Positions 36,432 to 55,000 are shown, counted from the first letter of the stretch. The stretch: 64,000 nucleotides of DNA from Mesaphorura yosii (GCA_009869945.1 WIXG01000016.1:372001-436000); one strand, 5' to 3'. Translations and numbers: made by a program. The notes: generated from the letters alone by a model not told the origin.

Positions 36432-39400
36432 GCGGGGCAGTAGTGGCAGCAGCAGGCAAAGACGATTGCAGATGGTTCAACTTCTTGATGAAATTTTTCA
36501 AGTTGATATTTGGTGGGATCTGGGTGTCAAATATTTCCAGCGAGCCCAGGAGTTCTTGTTCTTCTGCCTTCAACTCGTCCGCGACTAGAAGGTAGTCGCC
36601 CAGTTCCTCCTGCACATCTTCGGTCAGACCCTCACTGAGATCGGGAGCTTGCGTATTGTAATCCTGAATTAAATCCTGCCAAAAGTGATAGAACAAGCAA
36701 TTAGTAGTCGAGTCATGGCATAATGGATAATAATTAAGTCACGCCAAGCGAACATACGTTGACTTTCTCCCGAAATTCGTCCGCCTTCCCGACGAAGATT
36801 TTTCGCATTCGCAACTTAACCTTCTTGAGCGTGTTGTCGACTTCCTTCAACTTTTGCAGATAATTGCGCCACTCCGCTTCCAGGTTCTCGATTTTCTGTG
36901 TGATTTCTTCTCCCAACTCAAAATCATTCTTTGACAAGCACTCAAACTGATCGTAGATGTCTAAGAAGCCGAGTTCTTTCGACGGCACCTCTGCAGCGAG
37001 AGTTCTGAATAACTGGTGGTCCCGCAGCAGCTCCTCCACGTTTTCTGGTGTGCGCGCGAAGCGCTCCAGGTTTTCGCTCATGTATTTGTAGCATCCCAGC
37101 AACTCACGCGTGGAGGTGCGAAAGAGAAGCTTGCAAATACGATCTTGCCAGATTTTGCAGTGCTTGGAAATGGTGTCCTTGATCTTTGCGCAGTCCAAAA
37201 CACAAAAGCCGACGTTGTGGATGCTGTCCTGAGCTTCGATAACGTTTCTAACATTCACGTATCTTCCAATGTCCGTGTTGAAGCTGGTGATGGTTGGCAG
37301 CAGCTTCTCGTAGCGTTTTATGAACCAATCCTTGTCCACTTCCCAAATGTCACGGTAGGGTTCGAAGGCCTTGAGGTACTTCTCGACTTGATTGGTGCAG
37401 TTGAAGACTATTTCGGAAATCTGCTGTTGAGTGAACCGAGCCTCGTCGTCGTTGGCCAAGATGTGACTGAATGACTGAACACGCGCATTTTTGTCACCCA
37501 GAAACTGAATAATGCGGGGAAATGGCCGGAGGGTGTGACAGATTTTGGGATAGGTTCCGAGAACCATGTCCGACACCTCAGAGATGGTAGGAGTGAATGC
37601 GATCGAGTTATTTTCTATAATTACATCTGCAAATATCATCACCGAATGATAAACGAACGAGAAATACATCAAACTACGTAATTCGAGCTGGAAACTCTAC
37701 TCCGCATCTTCATTACCGATTTTGAAAACAGGAGTTTGCCCTCCGCTTCTGACGTCGTCCTCAAGTCCCCTGTGCACAGTTTATTAATACAACATTCAGA
37801 CAACTCCTCAGGTCAAGGCTCCAAATGCGGCTCAGGCGTTACCTTTTAAGGATCTCGAGAGAGCGTCTGACGTTGATGCACAGAGCTTCCTGTGCAATTT
37901 CGTCCACGACGTGCAAGTATTTTGTCCACTGCTGCATGACTTCTTGCCCGTCAGTTTGAAACATTTCGAACATCTGTCGCAGAATGAGCGTGATGTCCTT
38001 GTACGCTTTGGCAATTTTCAAGACGGCCTTTTCGAGGATCGCAGCTTGGAAGTCACGGAAGCCGAATTCTGAGAACGCTTGCTTGTGGTTCATCCGAACG
38101 AGAGGACGATTGCTGATTTTTGTCGCTAACTTCCCAATGCGAATGTTGGCGTTCTTGTAGTCATCCGTGAATCCCTGCACCTTGTTGGCTGCCATTCTAC
38201 AGTCGTTAATGTAAGCGTCCGACACGTCCGATGCCCACGTGAGTTTTGTGAGACCAGCGTAAATCTTTCTCTCCAACAGCCGAATTCGTCCTTTGAACAA
38301 GCTTCTTTCCTCCATGGAGAGTGCTGCAACGATTCTATTGTAATCCTTCACGACGAGCAGAACCGTCTCGCGAAGATTGTGCAGTCTATCACGTTGCTGA
38401 AAGACGGAGCGAAGAACGTCTGGAATTTCTTTACCGAGACGAATCCAAATCTCTCCTTCAACAAGGTTCTTGTGCAAAATCTTGTCAAAGTTCACTTCGA
38501 TCATTCCCGGTCTGTAGGTGCTTCTAATCATCAGCGGGATTTCAAGACGCTTGGCGAGATCTTTCGTCCCAAGCTGTGCCAACCACTCGCTATACATTCG
38601 ACCTGAGAACTCGACGAGCGTCTGAGCCAAGGCTTTGTATTGAGCAATGGCCTCACTGTCGAGCAAGAAGTAAGTGTGGAGTGTGAAAGCAGAGTTTAAG
38701 AGTTCCCAACGCTGACTCACCTGCCATATCCGCATTCTGGCAAGAACCAGGCGTCAGCCAGACACTGGTAATTCAAGTCTAGTCGCTGTTTCATGTACAG
38801 GGCCCAGGCCGCCCGACCGGCCACTTGTGGAAAGCTGAGTGGCAGTGGCAGCACGTTCTTCGTGTACATGTTCCGTACGAGAGTGGTTTCCTCTTCGAAC
38901 ATTTTGTAGAGCTGTACGGTGAGCTTGTCGTACGCTCGAATTATAATCTCCCTCTGGTAAAAGTTGTAGAAAGTCTTCAGCAGATGAACTCCTGTGAGAA
39001 GATAGAAGGACACACAAATTGTGACCTCTTGCCAATCGCCATGCACTATCTACATGTACCTTGAATTGGCAATTGGGAAGCATTTTGGAGTATTTAAACG
39101 TACCTTGTTCAATGTTGCTGATAAATTCGAACGCGTTAAACAAAGCGTTCTGCACTAAGATCTCGAGATCTTTCACCAGCGCACGAAATGCGCCCATGTG
39201 CTCATGCCATTCCGCATTCTTCACATCGAAGACAATGTGAGAATACTCATGCAGCTTATGTAGCTGTCCGTCGAACAACTTCTCGACTTCTTCCATAACT
39301 CGAGTAATTTCTGGAGCTTTTACGCCTGAAAAAGTAGCGAAAGCGACAAAGTTACGAGACCAGGCATTCATTAGCGAAGAAGCAGAGCACAAAAGATACT

Positions 39401-40797
39401 CGCCTGGATAAAGCGGCAGCTCTTCTTGATCGCCTTCGATTCTTCTCGCAAACAATTTTTGACAGACACAGATTTCCAGCAAATCTCGCAATCTTTGTGT
39501 GAAAGCGTCTATATGTGCAAAAATAATCTGTGATAGAACGAAGAATTGCATTGATGCGATCAAAGTCAGTCAGAGTCAGAAATTAGATCCATTCCCTCAC
39601 ACACATCGTACTCCAGAAGCCACGGCGAGTTTGAAAACATGGAGTGCATTTTCTCGGCTTCCATATACTTCTCACGCCAGACAAGCAGACATTTGATGCC
39701 TCGTTGCAGTACGGCCTCGCTGGAGGTGATGAAGCCACCGAAGACTCGCTCTACGTCAATTTCACTGGCGCATTTGGTTATGAGTTCGTTGCTCACTTTG
39801 CGAACCAGCCCATTCAGTTTGTCTCGCGTGTTGTAAAAGGACGAGTTGAGCCAAACCACCTGAAAATGTCAGTATTCTACTTTCCACTGGCATTTGACAC
39901 ATTTGTAGCTCTGCGGTGCTCGATTGCATTGACTGAATCCGACTGAATGACTTACCCGTATTGACCACAGGATGTGTTTCAGTTGTTCTGGAGTCTCACT
40001 ACTAATTGGCGACGCATGTAACTTTTCACACGGTTCTCTCAAGATGCTAAGATAGTGCGCGTTCGACAAACTTTCATTTAATCCATCCAGAATTTCTGAA
40101 GTGCTATAAATCAGAAAAGACTCCTTCAGTTGTACTGGCAAAAGTTTGCGTACAAAAGCTTACGCTTACGCTTACATCGCATTAAATTGCCCAACAAAAG
40201 GGGACTTGATTATTTGCATTATATCTCGCACGTTACGAACGCCTTCGCCGTTGATCTGCTCAATCAGCCCCGTCAAATCCTCTCGCAGTTCCCAGAACGC
40301 CAGTTCGTCCAAGGGCCCTCCATCCATGTCCAGCACAGTTTGACTGGAGAGAAGCACTTCCTTCGCTTGCGCAATCCAGTGAATCATGATTTCTGGAATG
40401 TCAGAGGCAAGCACGTGCAATTGGCAATCCAATACACATATTGACACAATAACGTAAAACTCTGAGTCTGGGTCTGACCTTCCAGATGAGCACAAAGCTC
40501 CTTGTCTCTCGACGCCTCATCAACTCGCAAGTTGAGGGCTTCCTTCGGCACATAAAACAAGGTTTGTTTCGGCAGTTCCTCATCTTCTTCTGCTTCTTCG
40601 AATTCATCCTCCTCTTCCGTTGAAGATTCCTCTGATTGGCCCTCCAATTCAGTTTCCTCATCGGTGTGATCCACTTCTGGCTTTTCGGACTTGACCTTAT
40701 GGGTTCGCTTCTTACGTTTATGACGCAGCTTGCGTTTACGGCGTAGCTTGCGCTTTTGACGCACCTTGTTTCGTTTAGGACGCTTCACTGGCGCCAT
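36427..40797 (-). CDS. DNAH2: DNAH2-type dynein heavy chain tail without motor
   Basis: DNAH2 is one heavy chain of the two-headed I1/f inner-arm dynein of cilia. The ATG at 40797 begins MAPVKRPKRNKVRQKRK, a very basic stretch followed by an acidic one. From LFYVPKEALNLRVDEA onward the protein follows the DNAH2 tail (DHC_N1): MIHWIAQAKEVLLSSQTVLD, WSIRVVWLNSSFYNTRDKLN, GVKAPEITRVMEEVEKLFDG, FDVKNAEWHEHMGAFRALVK, GMIEVNFDKILH, DYNRIVAALSMEERSLFKGR, WTKYLHVVDEIAQEAL and YRDIWEVDKDWFIKRYEKLL. It ends after LGSLEIFDTQIPPN and AAATTAPQ, at TAA 36427-36429, where the family would enter the linker. About 1,150 of the usual 4,400 residues are present: no linker, AAA ring, stalk or P-loops. No motor exons lie downstream in the window. 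Confidence 0.85.
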
Positions 40798-41244
40798 TAT
40801 TATTGCGACTTGTTAATTAATGTGTTCAAAGTTCAAAATATTGCTGCTTCCTGCACGTGATGATTTTTCTTGATGCGGTACCAGAAGTATGATATGCTGA
40901 TGGGATGCTACTTATGGATCCATCGTCCATCATTGACCAAACAACATATCCAAAGCAAAGCATGGATCAAAGGATCAGTCAGTTGCCAAGATCAATTTAT
41001 TGAATTTCTTTTATTGAAGACACATGCTACATGACAATTTGTGATCCAAAATGAAATAAAATATAACCTTAAAATCCAAAACTCAAAGTGCAACATAAAA
41101 TACTTGAATATTAATACTTCATTTGCGGTAACGGGAATGAATGACCAGGAAAGTAGATTGCACTGTCCACCACCAACCATGGAAGCGTTTCGAAAATCCA
41201 TTAAACTATTCTTGTATAACTGGCATAATTAAATTCTGATAAGA
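40798..41244. other. Intergenic region, KLC 3' end to dynein tail start
   Basis: About 450 bases between two tandem minus-strand genes; KLC 3' UTR and the promoter of the dynein tail gene. Nothing else recognised. Confidence 0.5.
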
Positions 41245-46155
<4,911 letters not shown>

Positions 46156-47116
46156 TTTGCTGCCAGTTGTCCTAAACAGATTATCGTGATTTATGGTATG
46201 CCAGTGGCACTTTACAAAGTAATTTTATAATAGTTCATCAGGTTCGAGAACCCAATTGTTGGTGTACTTACTTGTCCATAAAACTGCAGACGCAAAAGCC
46301 TTCGAACTGCTTGAACTAAAAGGTCGGAATATTGTAGTGGCCGAACGACAAATCACTAAAAATATCTGAAGCCAATTACCCAATTTGAGCATACATTTTA
46401 CTTAAGGTTTAGTTGGTTTGTTTTTGGCTTACCAAGTCCTGGTGAAATATGACAGCTGTATCTCAATTCTGGGTGTATTCTTTGGCTAAAATCACTAAAA
46501 TGATAAGATTGTTTTAGAAGTTCCCTGTTCTCCCGTATTTCAGTCAATTATCAAGTTTACGGCGGGTCACATCATCAGTAGAAGAGTTTAAATCGCCTCA
46601 CCAAATCAGTATTACATTGCGCAGTTCGTTTATCGTAATACTGAACTAAATTGAGCACAGACAAGTGACGTAGCAATGGTTTAACTCATCAAATTGATTA
46701 GGCTACCTCTGTAGCTGTAAAACTTTACCTTGTAGCCGATGAACGCTGACAGTGCGATGTCGAAAAGTTGAGTCACTCACCCTGCAGCTACGCGATGATG
46801 ATGAGCTTCTCCGTACACTACACAGCAGCAGCGAAGGGGTGCATACGAACGAATCGACGCAGCCAGAGCAGAAGGGGTTTACAAGTTGTTTGCCTGAATC
46901 AATTCATCTGCTGTTCTGTGCTTGCTTGGGATAGTGCATAGTGTAGTCGTCTGCGCGAGGAAAGTTTGCGACAGGAGAGATCACATTCCTCTCATGTGCT
47001 TTCTCTTCTGAATCGTGGGAAACTCGAAAACATAATAAACTGTGATTCCGAAAGTTAGTGACTTCATTTTCAGTTCATATTCATTTTGTGATCTTACAAA
47101 CTTCCGGACGTCCGTG
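46156..47116. other. Divergent intergenic region, KLC / CRIPT
   Basis: About 960 bases between divergent starts. An acceptor about 20 bases before the KLC ATG shows a spliced KLC leader. No further coding exon recognised. Confidence 0.55.
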
Positions 47117-47509
47117 ATGGTTTGTGACACGTGTCAGAAGAAACTTGGAAAGGTGATTACTCCCGATCCATGGAAGGCAGGTGCCAGAAACACGACGGAA
47201 GGTGGAGGAAGGAAAGTAAGTAATAATACCTTTCAACTCGCGTTCATTGATTCATGATCGGAAATAAAAGCCCGAACTACACCATTCTATATTGCATTTC
47301 AGGTTGGAGAGAACAAATTGCTTTCGGCAAAGAAGGCAAGATTTTCTCCTTACCAAAGTAATAAATTCGAGCCATGTCGGATCTGCAAGCAGAAAGTTCA
47401 CCAAGTTGGATCACATTACTGCCAGCCCTGTGCATACAGTAAAGGCATCTGTGCCATGTGTGGGAAGAAGCTCTTGGAAACCAAGAACTATAGGCAATCC
47501 TCGACGTAG
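47117..47509 (+). CDS. CRIPT: CRIPT, cysteine-rich PDZ-binding protein
   Basis: CRIPT is a small zinc-binding protein that associates with minor spliceosome components and with PSD-95 PDZ domains. Two exons, 47117-47215 and 47303-47509, join in phase 0 at RK|V. The protein is MVCDTCQKKLGKVITPDPWK, then GARNTTEGGGRKVGENK, KKARFSPY, CRICKQKVHQVGSHYCQPCA, YSKGICAMCGKKLLETKNYR and QSST. All paired CxxC motifs and the family length of about 101 residues are kept. The usual C-terminal PDZ ligand of vertebrate CRIPT (YKQTSV) becomes YRQSST, so the last residue is Thr, not a hydrophobic one. Confidence 0.97.
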
Positions 47510-49076
47510 GCCCAGACTAATTGATTACATAACGATCTCAGAATTCGCTAAGTTACGGTGTACCAACGTTCAATTTCTAGGATTTGAGTATTAAGTGTTA
47601 TCAGTCACATTGCAAAAACATTTGCAGCTCGCCCCGCTTTGTTGTCGAATCAGTTTACGCGTATTGTAAAAAGAAACAATGCGAAATTAAATTCTAGCAT
47701 TTATTTTCTGTTTACTCTCATTCATGGTTTAATTACATTTACCATTTGACGGTAAATGGCATCCTTAAGCAATGAATGTGGTTAGAATGATTTGACACAA
47801 GAAATACAAAGATTAAGCATACTGCATTGATGCATGTAAATATATTTTTAATTTACTCTAAGTATTATTGCTAATAAGTTATACTCAAAATAATGTTATA
47901 AAACCGGAAGATTACAAAATAAAACTGATGCATACTAATTAAAATTAAGCTAAAAACGCACTGATCAACTGATCCAATATGCACATGATTGTCGTTTAAC
48001 GCATTCTTCACTAAAGTGCTTTCCTTGGTGAAAGCTGTAGCGGGTGAGCTTATAATAGTAAAGAGGAAAAACTGACATCTAAACGGCGGCAGCACAACAT
48101 TTTGCATACGGAGCTCATACAGGTGAGAAGCCACAAAATAAAACATCTACAATACGACTACAATAAACTTACTCTGAACATGGCACATTAATAAACTCAT
48201 AAACCCGTGATTTAATAGATTCTAAAAATTTTCTGAAAGCGTTAAAGAAGGCATGCTGTTTTTTAAACTCCATAAATAAAAGCTTGATTTCGTCGTCTAA
48301 TAGAATTTTGTAGAATTGACACTTTACATTGTAAACTCAGTTGTAATTGGAGACATTAAAAGCCTTAGTTAAAAATCTACTGACTATAGAGTCAGTAATT
48401 AACCACTACGCGACGTTCCCTTAAACTCTCCAGTTCAGAGTTCATAGAAGTCTATAATACAAACGAGTTCGTATATTATGTGTTATTGCCCAATAACCCA
48501 GCCGTTTGTCTACATCTTTTGCTAATTACGAGTTACGACTTTCACATAAACTTAAAACACAACACGACTACAACATTAGTACATTAATACGGTTGAATAA
48601 TGCCAACCTAAGAAGCCTATTCTTTAAGTGTACATTCATTATGATACATCGATTGGACGGAATGATTCTGTCAGGCAACGTTGTCAAAACTCAAGACTTT
48701 GCAATGCATGGAAGCAAATTGTCTTCAGAAAATGATTCGTAGACAAATGTTCCAAGAGTATCTTAATTTTAGAGTCCCAAGTTGTATTCTATCTAGCAAG
48801 AAATTACATTATCTAGCGATTATGGGAATTCTAATTCTAAGGCATACATTTTACATTCGACATTAGACAAGGAGTATTCAACTTTGCTAAGTATTTTGGC
48901 AGAAAATATGCGTAAGCTTGAGCAATGTATTTAGATTATCACGTGGTTTAAGGTAATGCTAGTAGAACTTGTCTATACGGAACTCGAGTAATACGAGTGT
49001 ACTAAAAGTATCCGCTACAAATTAATTACCTCGCCATTATCTGCATATTACTCCAATACTCCAATTACTACTTCAT
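47510..49076. other. Convergent 3' flank, CRIPT and the PDZ scaffold gene
   Basis: About 1.6 kb, strongly AT-rich, between converging genes; probably long 3' UTRs. A tRNA-like box near 48425-48365 was considered and not called. No coding exon recognised. Confidence 0.5.
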
Positions 49077-52000
49077 TCATTTGAACGTGGGGAGTGGTGA
49101 CGTAATTTCAATGTTCTGACTTGACTCTGGGCCCAAAGTGATCTGCGTGATTGTTTTCTGCGGTAAGGTCATGGTGGTTGAGTACACCTTGCTTGGTTTG
49201 ATGGCAGGGTCAGAGTGCGTGGGTGACGACGTGGTCACTTTGAATTCCGAGGTCTCAAACTCAATGGCTGTCTTGTAGGTCGCTGGTGACATTGCCCCAT
49301 TTCTCTCCGCTCCTGAATTCTCCGATGCTGAAGCCGAAGTTGAATGTTTCTGGTCAACATAAACCCAGTTGTCAAAACTGGAATCTGTTGGTAACGTCTC
49401 GATGGGATGCAGCGCAGCCTGACGCGCCAGGAATTCAGAATGTGACATCATAATTCCGTCCAATTCTGTCGCTGTGATTTCAATTGTTTGGCCGTTGACT
49501 GGCTGAGAACTCTTGCTTCCGTTCGCCTGCGCCTGTGTCCTTGTCTCTGGAAACAGCGGTTTGTTATCACTTTGAATTTCCGGAGATATTTGCGGCGAGC
49601 CGGAGTCTTTTCGAGGTGGTGATTTCTGCGTGATTTTAATTTCATTTGCATCTGCTACCAGTTGCATTAATCTGCTCTTGCTGTCACCACGAAGCAACTG
49701 CTTGGAGTCAGATTTGGAACTTCCTGACTTGCTTGACGTTGAATCATCAATTTGGATATCCAGCGCTTGAGTTGACGATTCAGACACGTTGCGCACGTTC
49801 ATGACGGTAACGTTAGTTGGTCGATTCATCACGTCAATTGACATCTTTTTCTCTGTCGTTTCTTCTGGAGACGCATCTTTCACAGCTTGCGCATTCAGTT
49901 TTGCTAATATTTCATCTACAGCATCGTTGGCGACGTTCCTCACTTCAGGGTCTTCTGGAATGCTTGAACCGACGGTGGAAATTGTGACTTGGTTTGGTGT
50001 AAACGAACTCACACGACCCTCCTCCTTCAAATGAACACCGGTACTAATCATTGTGACTGTATCCTGCACCATTTTGTGCACTTCGATGGAGGTTCTTGCC
50101 ATTTCGTTGTTGGTGGACTCCTCGCGTTGAAATACTTGTACAACTGAATTTGGGGAGGCTTTCAGCGTCTCCGAGCTGGAGCTTCCGCTCGAGGAAAACG
50201 ACTGCTGCGAGTGTTTATAGTGCGCGTGCGTCACGGCAGTCATCGTGGAGTCTGTGGCCGTGCTCAAGTCTTCCACGGGCGACATGACCATGTTGGGAAT
50301 GTGGGCGCCACGTGCATTGCTCCCGTCCTCCTCTGCACCCATGTCCATTGAAACAGCTCGCTCGAGGGAATCCACTTTGGACTTGGGCGTGGACTGAAGG
50401 CTGGACAGGTCCGCGAAAGAGGCTGACCTCTTGTCGGGCGTCGTTGAACGAGAACGAGGGCCTGAATTCACGCCGTGGATCTTGACTGGGATTTTGCTTT
50501 TGGGCTTCACAGTCGCCTCGACGATTTCAGGAGCTGAGTGCTGATGTGAGTCTCTCGGGGCTTCAGTCACTTCGGCCTTTGTGACTACGATGTTGCCCTT
50601 AGCCCCTTCGGTAGCGGGAACCGGTGGCGTCGGAGCCTGCCTCTTTGCTAATTTGTTAACTTTGCCTTCGGAGTCACTTCCGTCGCTGCTGCTGTTTGAG
50701 CTGCTGCTGCTCTTTGAACTACTGGCACAATCTCTCCTGCTTCTTTTCGGTTTCTTGACTGATTTCTCTTCACTGTCCTCGTTTCCTGTGTCCTTCTTCG
50801 AAGAATCCTTTGACTGTCTCGGTGCGACAGGTGGTTTTGCTGGAATCAGCTTGGACTTGATGTTCTGCATTTGGGAACTGCCTTTCGCCACTTCTTGAAT
50901 CATCTCGGCGGACTCAATTTTCTCCACGTCATCGCTTTCTTTGCTCGGTGTCATTTTTACGTCGTTCTTGTCATCGATTACTGCTTCGGTTTTCTTTCCT
51001 TTGGATGTGACTTTCTTCTTCGCTTGCTGGCCCTCAGCCTGATCACTCTCCTCAGAAGACGACAATTCACTGGATTGATCCTGTTTTGACGACTTCCTTT
51101 TCAGCTCTGCCTTCCTGGCGAGTTTCTCCGCTTTGAGTCTTTCCTTCTCTCTTGCCTTCTCTTTCGCTCTTTCTTCTTTCTCCTGCTTCACTCGCAACTT
51201 CGCAGCCGCCCTGGCTTCCCGTTTCTCCCTCTTCGCTCTTCTGACGTCATCGTCAACCGTCCCGACAGTCTTATCATCTTCGTCCTCACTGCTTGACGAG
51301 GAGGGGCTGTCGTGAGAAGAAAGCTTGTGCGTGACCTTGTCTTTGAATTCTCGTAAACTCTGCAGCCCCTTCGACATGAGTCCTGGCTTCTCCTTGCCTT
51401 CTTCCTTTGGCATGTCAGTCTTCTCAACCGATTTGACTTTTTCCGCCGATCTGTCAGGCATATCTACGTCTGATGTGGGAGGCTGATTAGCGCCACTGGC
51501 GGTGCTTGTGTTCATTTCATTCGAGTCATCAAGTTTCTTGACAATGACATTGGACGTGATATTCGACTGTCTCTCGGCCTTTGTCGGCGTGCTGTGCTCG
51601 CTGTGGTTGTGCCCGTCGTCCTCGGGCTCTAAGTTGTACTGCTTGCTATGCCCAAATTTCGGGAGCTTGATTCCAATACTTGGCAGGTGAAAACCTGAAG
51701 ATTTCCTGCTCGTCGGTTTTTCAGCCGAGTCCAGCGAATCGGTTGATGGCGGTCGCTCGCTTGCGGACTCTTCAACGTGAGAGTCGCTGATTTTTGGTAC
51801 TGCCAACGACAAATCCAACTCAACATCGTCAACCTCGCCCTTTAACATTTCCTTCGACTGAGATTCATCTGACTTTTTGTCTTTACTCTTTTCCTTCTTT
51901 CGTTTCTCTTTAGTTGGACTGGCTGATGGCTTGCTAGTGTCATCATCTTCTTTTTCTTTTTCAGGCGTCCTCTTCCCAAAATTTAAACTGATGTCGGGAA

Positions 52001-55000
52001 GAACGCGGATTCCAAATTTTCCCAGTCTGGTTTTCTGTTGCTCCTTGTCGTGTGGTTCATCACTCGCAGGTGTATCTTCTTCCAGTTTTGACTTTTTCTC
52101 ACTTTCATAGCTGGTTCTTTCTTTCAGCACGTTAAGCAGGCTCTTTTTCTGGCGCTTAGGCTTTTGAATCGGAGGCGTGTTCATCTGCTCCTGCTCGATC
52201 GTAATTGAGACGTCGGATGGAGTCACACTTGTGAGTGGACTGCCATCAGCTGTGCTGAAGCTTGCCATGTGCAGCAAAACCGGGTCCGGGATTTCTGAGC
52301 AAGTTATTTTGACAGAATTCCTGGTCGGTTTGATGATTGGCGGAGTCGGCGTCTGCGGTTGCCGCTCCTGACCACTCTCATACACCATTTTGACGACCGG
52401 CGATATGGCTTCAACGATGCCTGGAGGTGGCATCGTCTCGGACCTCACAGTGATCGTTTTCGTTTTGGCTCTGGGGACGAGCTCTGGCTTGACATTCGTC
52501 TGTTGAATGGTGTCTGCGCCTGCGCCCTTGTCGGTCTCGTCTGGCATAATTATGACTGCCTCATCCCGAGGTTTTGGGCTGCTGCCAGCTTTCTGCTTCG
52601 TTTGCTTGGCGGGTTCAGCTGAGTCCCTCTTAGTTTTAGAAGGACTCTTCGATGGACGACTGTCCTTGGGCACAACAACCAGAAGAGGGGATTGGGATTT
52701 GACTTTGACTCCATTCGCCTTCTTGCGCATTCCATCGCTCAGGTGTTCTTTTCCAACCTGTTGAGAAAAAGCATGTCAGACGTAAAATCGCTATCGCGTA
52801 CAGGTTCTCGTTTTCATAAATAGAATTTCGATTTCAATCAGAACCACAACGTTAGACCCGCTTTCTGATTCATCAATAATGATGCAACGATACAAGTCCG
52901 TATGAGGCATGAGAAAGAATTGAGTGCCAAAGCTTTCATTGCGATTCGAGCTCAGTTTAGTCAAACGCCTGTCTGCGTACGAAGACAATCAACTCTCGTC
53001 ATTCATGTATTTCGATTTCGACTCGGCCCGGCCGGCTTACGTGAGCCGCATATTTCTGCGCGTATCCACGGAGGATTAGCCTTTGGATCTGCGTTATCAA
53101 TTTAATCTTCATCATCATTATTTGATCGAAACTGTTTTAAGCATTCTCCTCACGTTCGCAAACACCAAACAACGCAGCGTCAGGTGAATAACTTCATGAT
53201 TGGCTCTTCTAGCTGGCGATCATCTCTTCTGCCTGCGCCGCATTTGCATACTACAACTAACTACTTTGGAGCTCTGCTACCTACCTGGTACCTGCCTCCT
53301 CCGCCTCTTCACCTGTGCAACTTTGATTTTGATACTCGGCGGATGCAGTGTTTATTTATTTAAAAGCCATTATTCCATTCCTACACTCTTAATTGCACCC
53401 AATCATGTATTTACTTTGCGTTTAGAGTCCATAACCGCGTGCATTATACTTTTGGCTTGGATAGTTACACGTTTTTAGCTCAGGCACACTTTCTTACGAA
53501 GCGATGAGCTGATTCGTCTTGCTTAATAGGTAACAATTATTAGCGTCAAAACTTTCTTCTTCTTACCTTTCTGAGATCGTCGATGGACTGGCTCTTGAAG
53601 AATGGATGACAAACCATGTCCGTGGTCGGAGAACTCGAGCCCTGTCCGCTCAGGTGAGAGGAGCTGGACAGAAGATGGATGCCCTTGTGCGACAGAGACT
53701 TCTCCGGCAGTCGCAGCATGTCCAGCGTCACGTCGTAGGGCGAGGCGTAACTCAATAGGGTCAAGGCGTCTTCCAGCACCATGTGCTTGAAGGAAATCGT
53801 CAATGCTGTGATGCGGTCTCCTGAAAATGTAAGAAGGCATCATGTTCAAAGGTTAGCTAGAGAGGGCAGAAGAATGAAGGGCAAAAGGCAGAAGGTTTTG
53901 ATTTGCTCGCTACCTGGAAGAATTTTCTTCGACTCCGCTGCCGGTCCGCGTTGCATGATGTCCTTAATAAATATTCCATCGCGCATGTTGCCGCAAATGT
54001 TGAAGCCCAAGCCAGTGAAGTCGTGGCCCTTCAGACTGGCGGTGTACACCAGCGGCTCCTTTATTGCAAAGAGATTCAAATCAAGGGCTCATTAATATTA
54101 GAGATGGAGATGGAGATTACAATTTATTGCACGCGCGTAATATGTAGGATAAATTCGCTCCTCAGTCATTAATTATCGATTTAATTAAAGATTCATGATT
54201 GTTATAATAATTGAAATACTGCACTATCTTTCAGTATCGATGGTTTAAATCATTCGCTTCGACAACTTTTACATTTTGTTAGACCCTGCTTAAAATTTTG
54301 AGATTTGCTTCGGCTTAATGACTGCTAGTGTCGATTTGAAACAGAACACGTCTTATCACTTTGCGATCATTGTAAACAAGGTGAAGCGGGAATTATTGAC
54401 GTGCCATGTTGCTTAATTGTTTGTTGTAATTGTTCAAATTACACCTGCACCCAATTGCCAATTGCAAGAAAATAAAATATTTACGAAACTCTTCCCTGCC
54501 GCTGCGTTGCGTTTCTTATTTCGTAAGGGCATATCAATTCGATGGTACGCGTTACAAAGCTCGAGGGGAAAGTAAACTCTCAATCTTGGCTCCAAACAAA
54601 ACTCTCAGCATGATCAATTCATTATTCCTAATTTTAGCAGGTGTAATCGAAACACGAGGGTCATTCAACTATCAACTTCACCTCCTCCGTGGACAATATT
54701 GCTTGCAATCGAAAGAGAACAGACAATTGACAGCGATTGGCAGTTTGCAATTACCTCCAAGGCCGAGTCATCCACAGCATTCTTTGCATTTCTGTTGAAA
54801 AGAAAAGTTAAGGGTCCCCAAGGCAGGTGCTTGCTTTTCCCCGACGCGTCTTGATTGGAAACCTGTGGACAATGATAAATGACTTTTGTTGAGAGCTGCG
54901 TCGAAGCTGCGTAGCTGCTTGCATGATTGCTGAAATCATTGCATTATTATGCGCAGCGAATGCGAAAGAAAATGTCAGGGACAAATTCACGTTGATGTTA

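Noticed and set aside
48365-48425. tRNA-like signal on the minus strand: CGCGTAGTGGTTAA resembling an A box, then a perfect ACTGACT/AGTCAGT hairpin.
   Set aside because: The hairpin has the wrong loop size for an anticodon arm, no GTTCGAAnC B box follows at the right distance, and no acceptor stem pairs. At most a decayed tRNA-derived fragment.
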